Assembly: GCA_947383645.1 (NCBI GenBank)
Contig: CANDEH010000104.1
Coordinates: forward strand, 1 to 7,876
Origin: an uncultured Clostridia bacterium
Lineage (GTDB): Bacteria > Bacillota > Clostridia > Oscillospirales > Oscillospiraceae
Direction of reading: 5' to 3'
DNA: 7,876 nt
How positions within the stretch are numbered: position 1 is the stretch's first letter; the number at the start of each line of letters is the position of its first letter. A program made the position numbers and the translations under genes. Below, in pieces: positions 1 through 4,263 of this stretch. Under the pieces are notes generated by a model. That model did no database searches. It saw only the letters and a program-made list of their open reading frames with translations, and was not told the DNA's origin.

Positions 1-42
1 AAACACTACGTTTTCAGCTTTTTTCAAAAATACTGTTTTACG

Positions 43-62
43 GCCCCCGTTCCTTCCGGGGC
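43..62 (-). terminator. weak candidate terminator after the small helical protein gene
   Basis: Read on the minus strand, a short GC stem (CCCCG paired with CGGGG, plus one or two more pairs around a bulge) follows the stop codon at 80-82. The nearest run of Ts (minus strand of about 25-30) lies well downstream rather than directly after the stem, so this is not a textbook intrinsic terminator. It is the only stem-loop seen at the end of this leftward gene group. Confidence 0.3.
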
Positions 63-79
63 TGTGCCGGTTTATCCGC

Positions 80-508
80 CTACAGATACCGCTTCAGCTG
101 GCGTATATTGTTCTCCTCCGTCTCCAGCAGGCGGTGTGCCAGATCACAGGCCTCCCGGTCCGCCTCCCGGCAGCTGTGGAGATGGCGGGTGATCTGGATG
201 GTCCCCATGGTGCTGCCCTGGATCATCATCTCCGCGATATGGCTGGCGCTGCGGTCGGCCAGGGTCTTGACCTTCACCATCACACCGCTCATAAAGTCCC
301 GCATCTCGCTGTTATCGCCGGCATCGCAGCCCCGGCGGTCCAGAAGCTGCTCCGCCTGGCCGGAGATGTCCTCGTACTCCCGCAGCTGGCGGCGGAGGGT
401 CTCCCGCAGCGCCGGGTCCCCGGTGACCTCCAGCACCTCCGGGATGGTGCCAAGGCCCATCTCCGCGTTCTTGCGGACGGCCCGCAGCAGCTTGTTCCCC
501 TGCTCCAT
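80..508 (-). CDS. small all-helical protein of unknown function
   Basis: This gene encodes a 142-residue protein that I do not recognise. The composition predicts almost entirely amphipathic helix: charged, Leu/Ala-rich stretches at about 1-27, 31-59, 65-100 and 105-142, with no signal peptide and no membrane segment, so it is probably cytoplasmic. The arrangement suggests a four-helix bundle, and scattered Glu and His residues (E44, E46, H90, H109, H111) would be compatible with a ferritin-like fold, but no metal-binding motif is clear. The ATG is well supported by GAGGTG seven bases upstream. It lies 69 bp downstream of the YigZ-family gene on the same strand, so it may be the last gene of that group or have its own promoter in the AT-richer gap. 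Confidence 0.8.
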   Translation of the reverse strand: MEQGNKLLRAVRKNAEMGLGTIPEVLEVTGDPALRETLRRQLREYEDISGQAEQLLDRRGCDAGDNSEMRDFMSGVMVKVKTLADRSASHIAEMMIQGSTMGTIQITRHLHSCREADREACDLAHRLLETEENNIRQLKRYL

Positions 509-577
509 ACCCTATCACCTCGACCCTATTGTGTGAGAAAACAGGAAAATGTATTCCCCTTGAGCGGAAACGGGACG

Positions 578-1216
578 CTATTTCGCCTCCATCCGGGGGC
601 CGGGGCGGAAGGCCTCCTCCACCAGCTCCGCCGTCAGGCGGCCGGCGGAGAGCTCGGTCACTTTCGCCTCCAGCGTTCCCCGCGCTTCGGCGGGGAGGGT
701 CACTGTCAGCAGGACGTCCGCGCCGTAGTCGCAGTCCTCGATGATCCCGCCGCAGCTCTCCACGGTGAGCTTCATCCGCTCGAACAGCGGGTAGGTGCAG
801 GGCAGAAGCACCGTGGCCCACAAACTCATCCGGCTGAGGCCGGCGGCGCATAGCGCCGCCTTGGCGGCACCGCTGTAGGTGCGGACCAGGCCCCCGGCCC
901 CCAGGAGGATGCCCCCGAAGTAGCGCGTCACCACGCAGCAGACGTCAAAGACCTCCTCCCGCTGGAACACGTTCAGCATGGGCTGGCCGGCGGTGCCCTG
1001 GGGCTCCCCGTCGTCGCTGTAGCGCAGGACGCCCCCCTCCCGGAGGAGGCAGCACCAGCAGTTGTGCCGGGCGTCGTAGTGCTCCTTCTTCACCGCCTCA
1101 ATTTTCGCGCGGGCCTCCGCCTCGCTGCTCACGCGGAACACACGGCCGATGAAGCGGGACCGCTTCTCCACCAGCTCCGCCGTCCCCTCCCCGAAGGGCA
1201 CCCAGTACCCGCTCAC
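578..1216 (-). CDS. yigZ: YigZ/IMPACT family protein (UPF0029)
   Basis: This 212-residue protein has the usual length of bacterial YigZ proteins. The N-terminal IMPACT domain (about 1-125) carries the family signature: the DDGEPQGTAG motif at 68-77, VVTRYFGG at 95-102 and the glycine-rich LGAGGLVRTY at 105-114. The C-terminal part (about 130-205) fits the DUF1949 ferredoxin-like domain. The eukaryotic IMPACT protein acts in translational control through Gcn2; the bacterial role is not settled, although a link to translation or RNA is often proposed. The start is GTG at 1216, with GGAGG just upstream. The frame stays open further upstream, but there it only shadows the acetyltransferase. The GTG shares four bases (GTGA) with the acetyltransferase stop, so the two are probably translationally coupled in the hflX transcript. 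Confidence 0.93.
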   Translation of the reverse strand: MSGYWVPFGEGTAELVEKRSRFIGRVFRVSSEAEARAKIEAVKKEHYDARHNCWCCLLREGGVLRYSDDGEPQGTAGQPMLNVFQREEVFDVCCVVTRYFGGILLGAGGLVRTYSGAAKAALCAAGLSRMSLWATVLLPCTYPLFERMKLTVESCGGIIEDCDYGADVLLTVTLPAEARGTLEAKVTELSAGRLTAELVEEAFRPGPRMEAK

Positions 1217-1731
1217 GTGTTCGCCTCCTCCCACTGCGCCCTGGTCAGCATGTAGAATATCGTCTCGTGCGCCCCGGTTTCGTCGGTGAGGGTCTCCGCG
1301 CAGACCCTCCGGAAGCCGCACTTCTCGATCACCCGGCGGGAGGCCGGGTTCTCCGCGTAGTGGCTGGCCCACACCGCGCGGAGGCCCCGGTCCTGAAAGG
1401 CGCAGCGCAGCAGCTCCGCCGCCGCCTCGGTCATCAGGCCCCGGTTCCACCAGTCCGGGTGGAGGGCGTAGCCCAGCTCGTCCTCCGCCGGGGTCCCCCG
1501 GCCGGTGAAGCCGGCGGATCCGATCAGCGTCCCGCTCTCCCGGTCCACCACCGCGAAGGTGTGGGGGGCGGCGAACACCGTGCGGATCGCCTCCAGGCTG
1601 TCCTCCACGCTCCTGTGGGGCGGCCAGCCGGCGGCGGCGCCCACCCGGGGGTCCCGGCTGCATTCATACAGCGCCGGGGCGTCGGCCTCGGTGAAGGGGC
1701 GCAGGATCAGGCGCTTCGTGGTCAAGATCAC
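1213..1731 (-). CDS. GNAT family N-acetyltransferase (RimJ/RimL-like)
   Basis: The predicted protein has 172 residues and is a single GNAT domain, normal length for the RimJ/RimL-type branch. It opens with the typical TKRLILRPFTEADAPAL strand and helix (about 5-21). The core strand (LIGSAGF at 69-75, ELGYALHPDWWNRG at 85-99) leads into the acetyl-CoA loop NRGLMTEA at 97-104. A helix and ENPASRRVIEKCGF at 127-140 complete the family signature. Members transfer acetyl from acetyl-CoA to an amino group on a protein N-terminus, an amino acid or a drug; the substrate cannot be read from sequence. The start is taken as GTG at 1731, which overlaps the hflX stop as GTGA. A TTG two codons later is an alternative. 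It sits between hflX and yigZ, overlapping both by four bases. Confidence 0.93.
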   Translation of the reverse strand: MILTTKRLILRPFTEADAPALYECSRDPRVGAAAGWPPHRSVEDSLEAIRTVFAAPHTFAVVDRESGTLIGSAGFTGRGTPAEDELGYALHPDWWNRGLMTEAAAELLRCAFQDRGLRAVWASHYAENPASRRVIEKCGFRRVCAETLTDETGAHETIFYMLTRAQWEEANT

Positions 1732-3050
1732 AGCTCCCAGTCCTCCCAGGGGGGCTCGTAGCCCTCGATATAGTCCTTCACCCGGCCCACGGTCTTGGGG
1801 TCGCAGAGGGCGGAGACGTCGATGGTCTCGCCGTACTCCACCGACAGCACCTTGGCCTCCTGGTACAGGAGGTCCAGGATGTCCCCCCGGTGGTAGGGCA
1901 GGTGCAGGGTGCACCGCCGGGTGCCCCTGTCCAGAATCCGGTCCATCTCCCGGAGCAGGGCGTCCAGGCCCATCCCGGTCCTGGCGGAGATGGCGAGGCA
2001 CCCCTCGCCGGCGGGGAGGATGTCCCCGGTGAAGAGGTCCGCCTTGTTGTAGAGCCGCAGACACGGGGTCTTCTCCGCCCCCAGCTCCCGGATCAGGTCC
2101 ATGACAATCGCCTCCTGCATCCGCCAGTCCGGACTGGAGATGTCCACCACGTGGAGGAGCAGGTCCGCGTACTCCAGCTCCTCCAAGGTGGCCTTGAAGG
2201 CGTCCACCAGCTGGTGGGGGAGCTTGCGGATGAAGCCCACGGTGTCGCTGACGACCACCTGAAGGGTGTCGCTGACAGTGAGGAGGCGGCTGGTGGTGTC
2301 CAGGGTGTCAAAGAGGCGGTTGTTGGCGGGGATGCCGGCGGCGGTGAGGGCGTTTAAGAGGGTGGACTTGCCGGCGTTGGTGTAGCCCACGATGGCCGCC
2401 ACGGGCACCTCGTTCTTCTGCCGCTGGCGGCGCTGGGTGCTTCGGACCCGGCGCACGTCGGCAAGCTCCTCCTTCAGCTTGTCGATCTTCCGGTGGATGT
2501 GGCGGCGGTCGGTCTCCAGCTGGGTCTCGCCGGGGCCCTTGGAGCCGATGGGCCCCTTGCCGCTGGTGCCCGCCTGGCGCTCCAGGTGGGTCCACATGCC
2601 CACCAGGCGGGGCAGCAGGTACTGGTACTGGGCCAGCTCCACCTGGAGACGCCCCTCCCGGCTCTGGGCCCGCTGGGCGAAGATGTCCAGAATCAGGCCG
2701 CTGCGGTCCAGCACCTGTACCCCCAGCTCCGAGGTGAGTACCCGCATCTGGGAGGGGGAGAGGTCGTTGTCGAAGATGACCATGGTGGCCTCCTCGTTTT
2801 TCACCAGCTCCTTCAGCTCCGCCACCTTGCCCTCACCGATGAGGGTCCGGGGGTTGGGGGCGGGCAGGTTTTGCAGGACTATCCCCACCGCCTCGCCCCC
2901 GGCGGTCTCCACCAGGGCCTCCAGCTCGGCCATGGTGTCCTCGTCCGCGTTGTCCCGCCGGTCCAGTTTGGGGCTGTTCAGGCCCGCCAGCACCGCCCGG
3001 TCCCGGGGCTTTTTATCCTCTTCTGCCTGTGCAATGGTCTGTTGTCTCAT
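1728..3050 (-). CDS. hflX: GTPase HflX
   Basis: HflX is a translational GTPase-like ATP/GTP-binding protein that binds the 50S subunit and splits stalled or vacant ribosomes under stress. This copy has 440 residues. The N-terminal HflX domain spans about 15-190, ending in the conserved glycine-rich segment GPIGSKGPGETQLETD (166-181), followed by a charged coiled-coil stretch (about 182-213). The G domain shows G1 GYTNAGKST at 222-230, G3 DTVGF at 269-273, G4 NKAD at 335-338 and G5-like ISART at 354-358. A C-terminal domain follows. I chose the ATG at 3050 because AGAGGT lies five bases upstream; an in-frame ATG eight codons earlier has no ribosome binding site. Two terminator hairpins separate it from the upstream tRNA gene, so it should have its own promoter, though I see no clear one. 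It leads a coupled group with the acetyltransferase and yigZ. Confidence 0.97.
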   Translation of the reverse strand: MRQQTIAQAEEDKKPRDRAVLAGLNSPKLDRRDNADEDTMAELEALVETAGGEAVGIVLQNLPAPNPRTLIGEGKVAELKELVKNEEATMVIFDNDLSPSQMRVLTSELGVQVLDRSGLILDIFAQRAQSREGRLQVELAQYQYLLPRLVGMWTHLERQAGTSGKGPIGSKGPGETQLETDRRHIHRKIDKLKEELADVRRVRSTQRRQRQKNEVPVAAIVGYTNAGKSTLLNALTAAGIPANNRLFDTLDTTSRLLTVSDTLQVVVSDTVGFIRKLPHQLVDAFKATLEELEYADLLLHVVDISSPDWRMQEAIVMDLIRELGAEKTPCLRLYNKADLFTGDILPAGEGCLAISARTGMGLDALLREMDRILDRGTRRCTLHLPYHRGDILDLLYQEAKVLSVEYGETIDVSALCDPKTVGRVKDYIEGYEPPWEDWEL

Positions 3051-3130
3051 AGTACCTCTTGTCTCATGAATCATGGAATTTTTCCGGCGGACGCGTCCGT
3101 TCCCGCGGCGAAAGTCCCTGCGGAAACGAG

Positions 3131-3155
3131 AAAAGGAGTAGCCGTCGGCTACTCC
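3131..3155 (-). terminator. intrinsic terminator, second of a tandem pair
   Basis: On the minus strand the perfect 9-bp stem GGAGTAGCC/GGCTACTCC with a three-base loop is followed at once by TTTTCTCG. It lies between tRNA-Pro and hflX, about 40 bp beyond the first terminator hairpin. It would insulate hflX from tRNA transcription. Confidence 0.7.
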
Positions 3156-3194
3156 CGGTTGCAGACCGTCCTATCGGATTTTGGGATGAAAACA

Positions 3195-3245
3195 ATGCGG
3201 AGTGTCCCCACAGGGATACGCAAATCCTGTCAGGACACTCCGCAT
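3195..3245 (-). terminator. tRNA-Pro terminator with a long interrupted stem
   Basis: A perfect 13-bp inverted repeat (3195-3207 with 3233-3245) encloses a second 5-bp pairing (ACAGG at 3210-3214 with CCTGT at 3226-3230). On the minus strand the stem is followed by TTGTTTTCATC, a moderate U-tract. The stem begins at the last base of the tRNA CCA, so tRNA and terminator are contiguous. Confidence 0.75.
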
Positions 3246-3320
3246 GGTCCGAGTGGCGGGATTTGAACCCACGGCCTCATGGACCCGAACCATGCGCGCT
3301 ACCAACTGCGCTACACCCGG
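3245..3320 (-). tRNA. tRNA-Pro (anticodon CGG)
   Basis: The 76 bases fold into a complete cloverleaf. The acceptor stem is CCGGGTG with CACTCGG (one G-U pair), followed by U8-A9. The D stem is GCGC/GCGC with an eight-base loop, and the anticodon stem is CATGG/CCATG around the loop TTCGGGT. The variable loop is AGGCC, the T stem is GTGGG/CCCGC with the TTCAAAT loop, the discriminator is A, and CCA is encoded. The anticodon CGG (plus-strand 3285-3287) reads the proline codon CCG, common in a GC-rich genome. It has a near-consensus promoter six or so bases upstream and a terminator directly after the CCA, so it is probably a single-gene transcription unit. Confidence 0.97.
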
Positions 3321-3332
3321 AAATGCTAAGAT

Positions 3333-3361
3333 AGTATACTACACTTTCCCGCAACTTGCAA
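3333..3361 (-). promoter_or_regulatory. sigma-A promoter of tRNA-Pro
   Basis: On the minus strand, TTGCAA (3356-3361) and TATACT (3333-3338) are separated by exactly 17 bp. Transcription would start about 3326, only a few bases before the mature tRNA 5' end at 3320. Confidence 0.85.
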
Positions 3362-3407
3362 CCCCCTTTTTTCAAAAATTCCGGCCGCAAAATTTACGGA
3401 GTCCCCG

Positions 3408-3438
3408 CCCTGTTCCGCCGGCGGCCGGCGGAACAGGG
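3408..3438. repeat. perfect inverted repeat in the divergent intergenic region
   Basis: CCCTGTTCCGCCG at 3408-3420 pairs perfectly with CGGCGGAACAGGG at 3426-3438 around five bases. It lies between the divergent tRNA-Pro and rpmE promoters and has no T-run on either side, so it is not an obvious terminator. It could be a DNA-binding site, a remnant repeat or simply a GC-rich hairpin. Apart from this and the two promoters, the stretch 3321-3571 holds nothing else that I can support. Confidence 0.6.
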
Positions 3439-3491
3439 TCCCTCCCGGTATCCGTCGGTTCTGCCAAAATATTATTTATCGAAAATAGTTC

Positions 3492-3520
3492 TTGCAATTT
3501 GAAAAAAACCGTGCTACAAT
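3492..3520 (+). promoter_or_regulatory. sigma-A promoter of rpmE
   Basis: TTGCAA (3492-3497) and TACAAT (3515-3520) are separated by exactly 17 bp, with an A-rich spacer. Transcription would start about 3527, leaving a 45-base leader before the rpmE ATG. The -35 hexamer is identical to that of the divergent tRNA-Pro promoter. Confidence 0.85.
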
Positions 3521-3528
3521 CAGCGTTG

Positions 3529-3540
3529 GCACTTTCGTGC
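3529..3540 (+). promoter_or_regulatory. small hairpin at the rpmE leader 5' end
   Basis: GCAC-TTTC-GTGC forms a 4-bp stem with a four-base loop within the first bases of the predicted rpmE transcript. Ribosomal protein L31 genes are known in several phyla to carry autoregulatory leaders. This leader is very short, so regulation is only a possibility; the hairpin could equally serve as 5' end protection. Confidence 0.3.
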
Positions 3541-3571
3541 TATTTTATGAGGAAAGAGGTGAACAAGAGCA

Positions 3572-3775
3572 ATGAAGGAAGGTATCCATCCCAATTATCA
3601 GCAGACTACGATTAAATGCGCCTGCGGTAATGTAATTGAGACAGGTTCCACGAAGAAGGACATTCGCGTGGAAGTCTGCTCTAAGTGTCACCCCTTCTTC
3701 ACGGGCAAGCAGAAGCTGGTCGACACCGGCGGGCGCGTGGCCAAGTTCAACAAGAAGTTCGGTCTGGACAAGTAA
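3572..3775 (+). CDS. rpmE: 50S ribosomal protein L31, zinc-binding type
   Basis: L31 is a small protein of the large ribosomal subunit that bridges to the 30S head. The 67-residue product has normal length and opens with the family-typical MKEGIHPNYQ. Four cysteines (C16 and C18 in CACGN, C36 and C39 in CSKCHPF) form the zinc site that defines the C+ form, as opposed to the zinc-independent paralogue made under zinc starvation. The FFTGKQKLVDTGGRV segment at 42-56 and the basic C-terminus are also typical. The ATG at 3572 has AGGTG about ten bases upstream. It has its own strong promoter and is followed by a hairpin terminator about 25 bp after the stop, so it is probably monocistronic. Confidence 0.98.
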   Translation: MKEGIHPNYQQTTIKCACGNVIETGSTKKDIRVEVCSKCHPFFTGKQKLVDTGGRVAKFNKKFGLDK

Positions 3776-3798
3776 GAGCAGCCGACAATTACGTTACG

Positions 3799-3833
3799 GA
3801 AACACCGTGCCACAGACTGTGGCACGGTGTTTC
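3799..3833 (+). terminator. rpmE terminator, first copy of a repeated stem
   Basis: A near-continuous palindrome pairs 17 bases (3799-3815) with 3817-3833 around one central base; in RNA the apical pairs would open to form the loop. The stem ends in GTGTTTC, so the T-run is short and lies mostly inside the stem. Its core, CACCGTGCCACAG with its complement, recurs at 4107-4133. Confidence 0.65.
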
Positions 3834-3881
3834 AGACTGTCAAAAAAGACGGCAGAGTAGGATGGCGGTAAGGAGGATAGT

Positions 3882-3912
3882 GTGAAAGGAACCCAAGAGG
3901 GGTTCCTTTCAC
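3882..3912. repeat. perfect 13-bp hairpin
   Basis: GTGAAAGGAACCC (3882-3894) pairs perfectly with 3900-3912 around the loop AAGAG. There is no following T-run. The right half is part of the direct repeat at 3891-3927 and 3991-4027. Confidence 0.85.
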
Positions 3913-3927
3913 GTGCAATCGCCCGCC
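3891..3927 (+). repeat. 37-bp direct repeat, copy 1
   Basis: These 37 bases recur exactly 100 bp downstream at 3991-4027 with 36 of 37 identical; the only difference is A at 3911 against G at 4011. The copy begins ACCCAAGAGGGGTTCC and ends GCAATCGCCCGCC. Confidence 0.9.
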
Positions 3928-3935
3928 ACAGCGGC

Positions 3936-3960
3936 AGATTTCGGCTGTGCGCCGAAATCT
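3936..3960. repeat. perfect 10-bp hairpin
   Basis: AGATTTCGGC (3936-3945) pairs perfectly with GCCGAAATCT (3951-3960) around TGTGC. It directly abuts the next hairpin at 3961. Confidence 0.85.
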
Positions 3961-3993
3961 GGTAGTCCCGGCAACTGTGTTGCCGGGACTACC
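3961..3993. repeat. perfect 15-bp hairpin
   Basis: GGTAGTCCCGGCAAC (3961-3975) pairs perfectly with 3979-3993 around TGT. Its last three bases are also the first three of the second direct-repeat copy, where it takes the place of the left arm seen beside copy 1. Confidence 0.85.
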
Positions 3994-4027
3994 CAAGAGG
4001 GGTTCCTTTCGCGTGCAATCGCCCGCC
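3991..4027 (+). repeat. 37-bp direct repeat, copy 2
   Basis: This is the second copy of the sequence at 3891-3927, with one mismatch. Here the GGTTCCTTTC arm has lost its complementary left arm: only ACCC-AAGAG-GGGT can still pair. Confidence 0.9.
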
Positions 4028-4034
4028 CGCAGGC

Positions 4035-4065
4035 GGCAAATTGGGACCATTGGTCCCAATTTGCC
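4035..4065. repeat. perfect 15-bp palindromic hairpin
   Basis: GGCAAATTGGGACCA (4035-4049) pairs perfectly with 4051-4065 around a single central T. There is no T-run after it. Confidence 0.85.
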
Positions 4066-4066
4066 T

Positions 4067-4105
4067 CAGCTTATCGAAAAAACCGTTGGGTTTTTCGACA
4101 AGCTG
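4067..4105. repeat. 15-bp hairpin with one mismatch
   Basis: The left arm starts CAGCTTATCGAAAAA at 4067 and pairs with TTTTTCGACAAGCTG at 4091-4105. There is one A/C mismatch, and the loop is about nine bases. It directly abuts the terminator stem that begins at 4106. Confidence 0.75.
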
Positions 4106-4138
4106 ACACCGTGCCACAGTCTGTGGCACGGTGTTTTT
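4106..4138 (+). terminator. intrinsic terminator, second copy of the rpmE stem
   Basis: ACACCGTGCCACAG (4106-4119) pairs perfectly with 4121-4134 around one T, followed by TTTTCT. The core stem is the same as at 3799-3833, but here the U-tract is proper. It ends the hairpin-rich stretch and insulates the next promoter at 4204. Confidence 0.8.
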
Positions 4139-4203
4139 CTGCACCGCCCCGGAGAAGCAGGCCGGACGCCAGAGTCTTCCATCCCTCCGCCGTCACTTTG
4201 CGA

Positions 4204-4232
4204 TTGCTTTTCTGCCGGGCTTTTGCTATACT
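4204..4232 (+). promoter_or_regulatory. sigma-A promoter of the phosphodiesterase/Nudix operon
   Basis: TTGCTT (4204-4209) and TATACT (4227-4232) are separated by 17 bp. The predicted start near 4239 gives a leader of about 25 bases before the ATG at 4264. Its presence argues against translation starts upstream of it. Confidence 0.75.
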
Positions 4233-4263
4233 GTCTTATATCCCAAGTGTAAAGTGGTGTGTT

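Noticed and set aside
18..31. CTTTTTTCAAAAAT shared with 3365-3378
   Set aside because: It is fourteen bases of low-complexity sequence; such a match can be chance and no flanking similarity extends it.
1217..1663. Upstream extension of the yigZ frame on the minus strand
   Set aside because: The sequence there is Gly/Pro/Arg-rich noise antiparallel in frame to the acetyltransferase gene; the IMPACT domain begins right after the GTG at 1216.
1732..2064. Upstream extension of the acetyltransferase frame into hflX
   Set aside because: The added residues are low-complexity shadow of hflX codons, and the GNAT domain begins at the GTG at 1731.
3051..3074. ATG at 3074 as the hflX start
   Set aside because: It has no ribosome binding site, while the ATG at 3050 has AGAGGT at proper spacing.
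3051..3130. T-box or riboswitch upstream of hflX
   Set aside because: The hairpins there are simple terminators belonging to the tRNA unit; no T-box sequence or alternative anti-terminator pairing was found.
3202..3615. Reading frame through the tRNA and the rpmE promoter, beginning MSPQGYANPVRTLRMV
   Set aside because: It is the antisense translation of tRNA-Pro and runs through both divergent promoters into rpmE in another frame; peptides of this type are a well-known tRNA artefact.
3891..4027. Possible mini-CRISPR from two 37-bp repeats
   Set aside because: There are only two copies, the spacer itself consists of two palindromes, the repeat is not followed by further units and no cas gene is present.
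3832..4059. Minus-strand 75-residue frame across the hairpin array
   Set aside because: It reads only through palindromic repeats and has no convincing ribosome binding site; I treat it as repeat translation.
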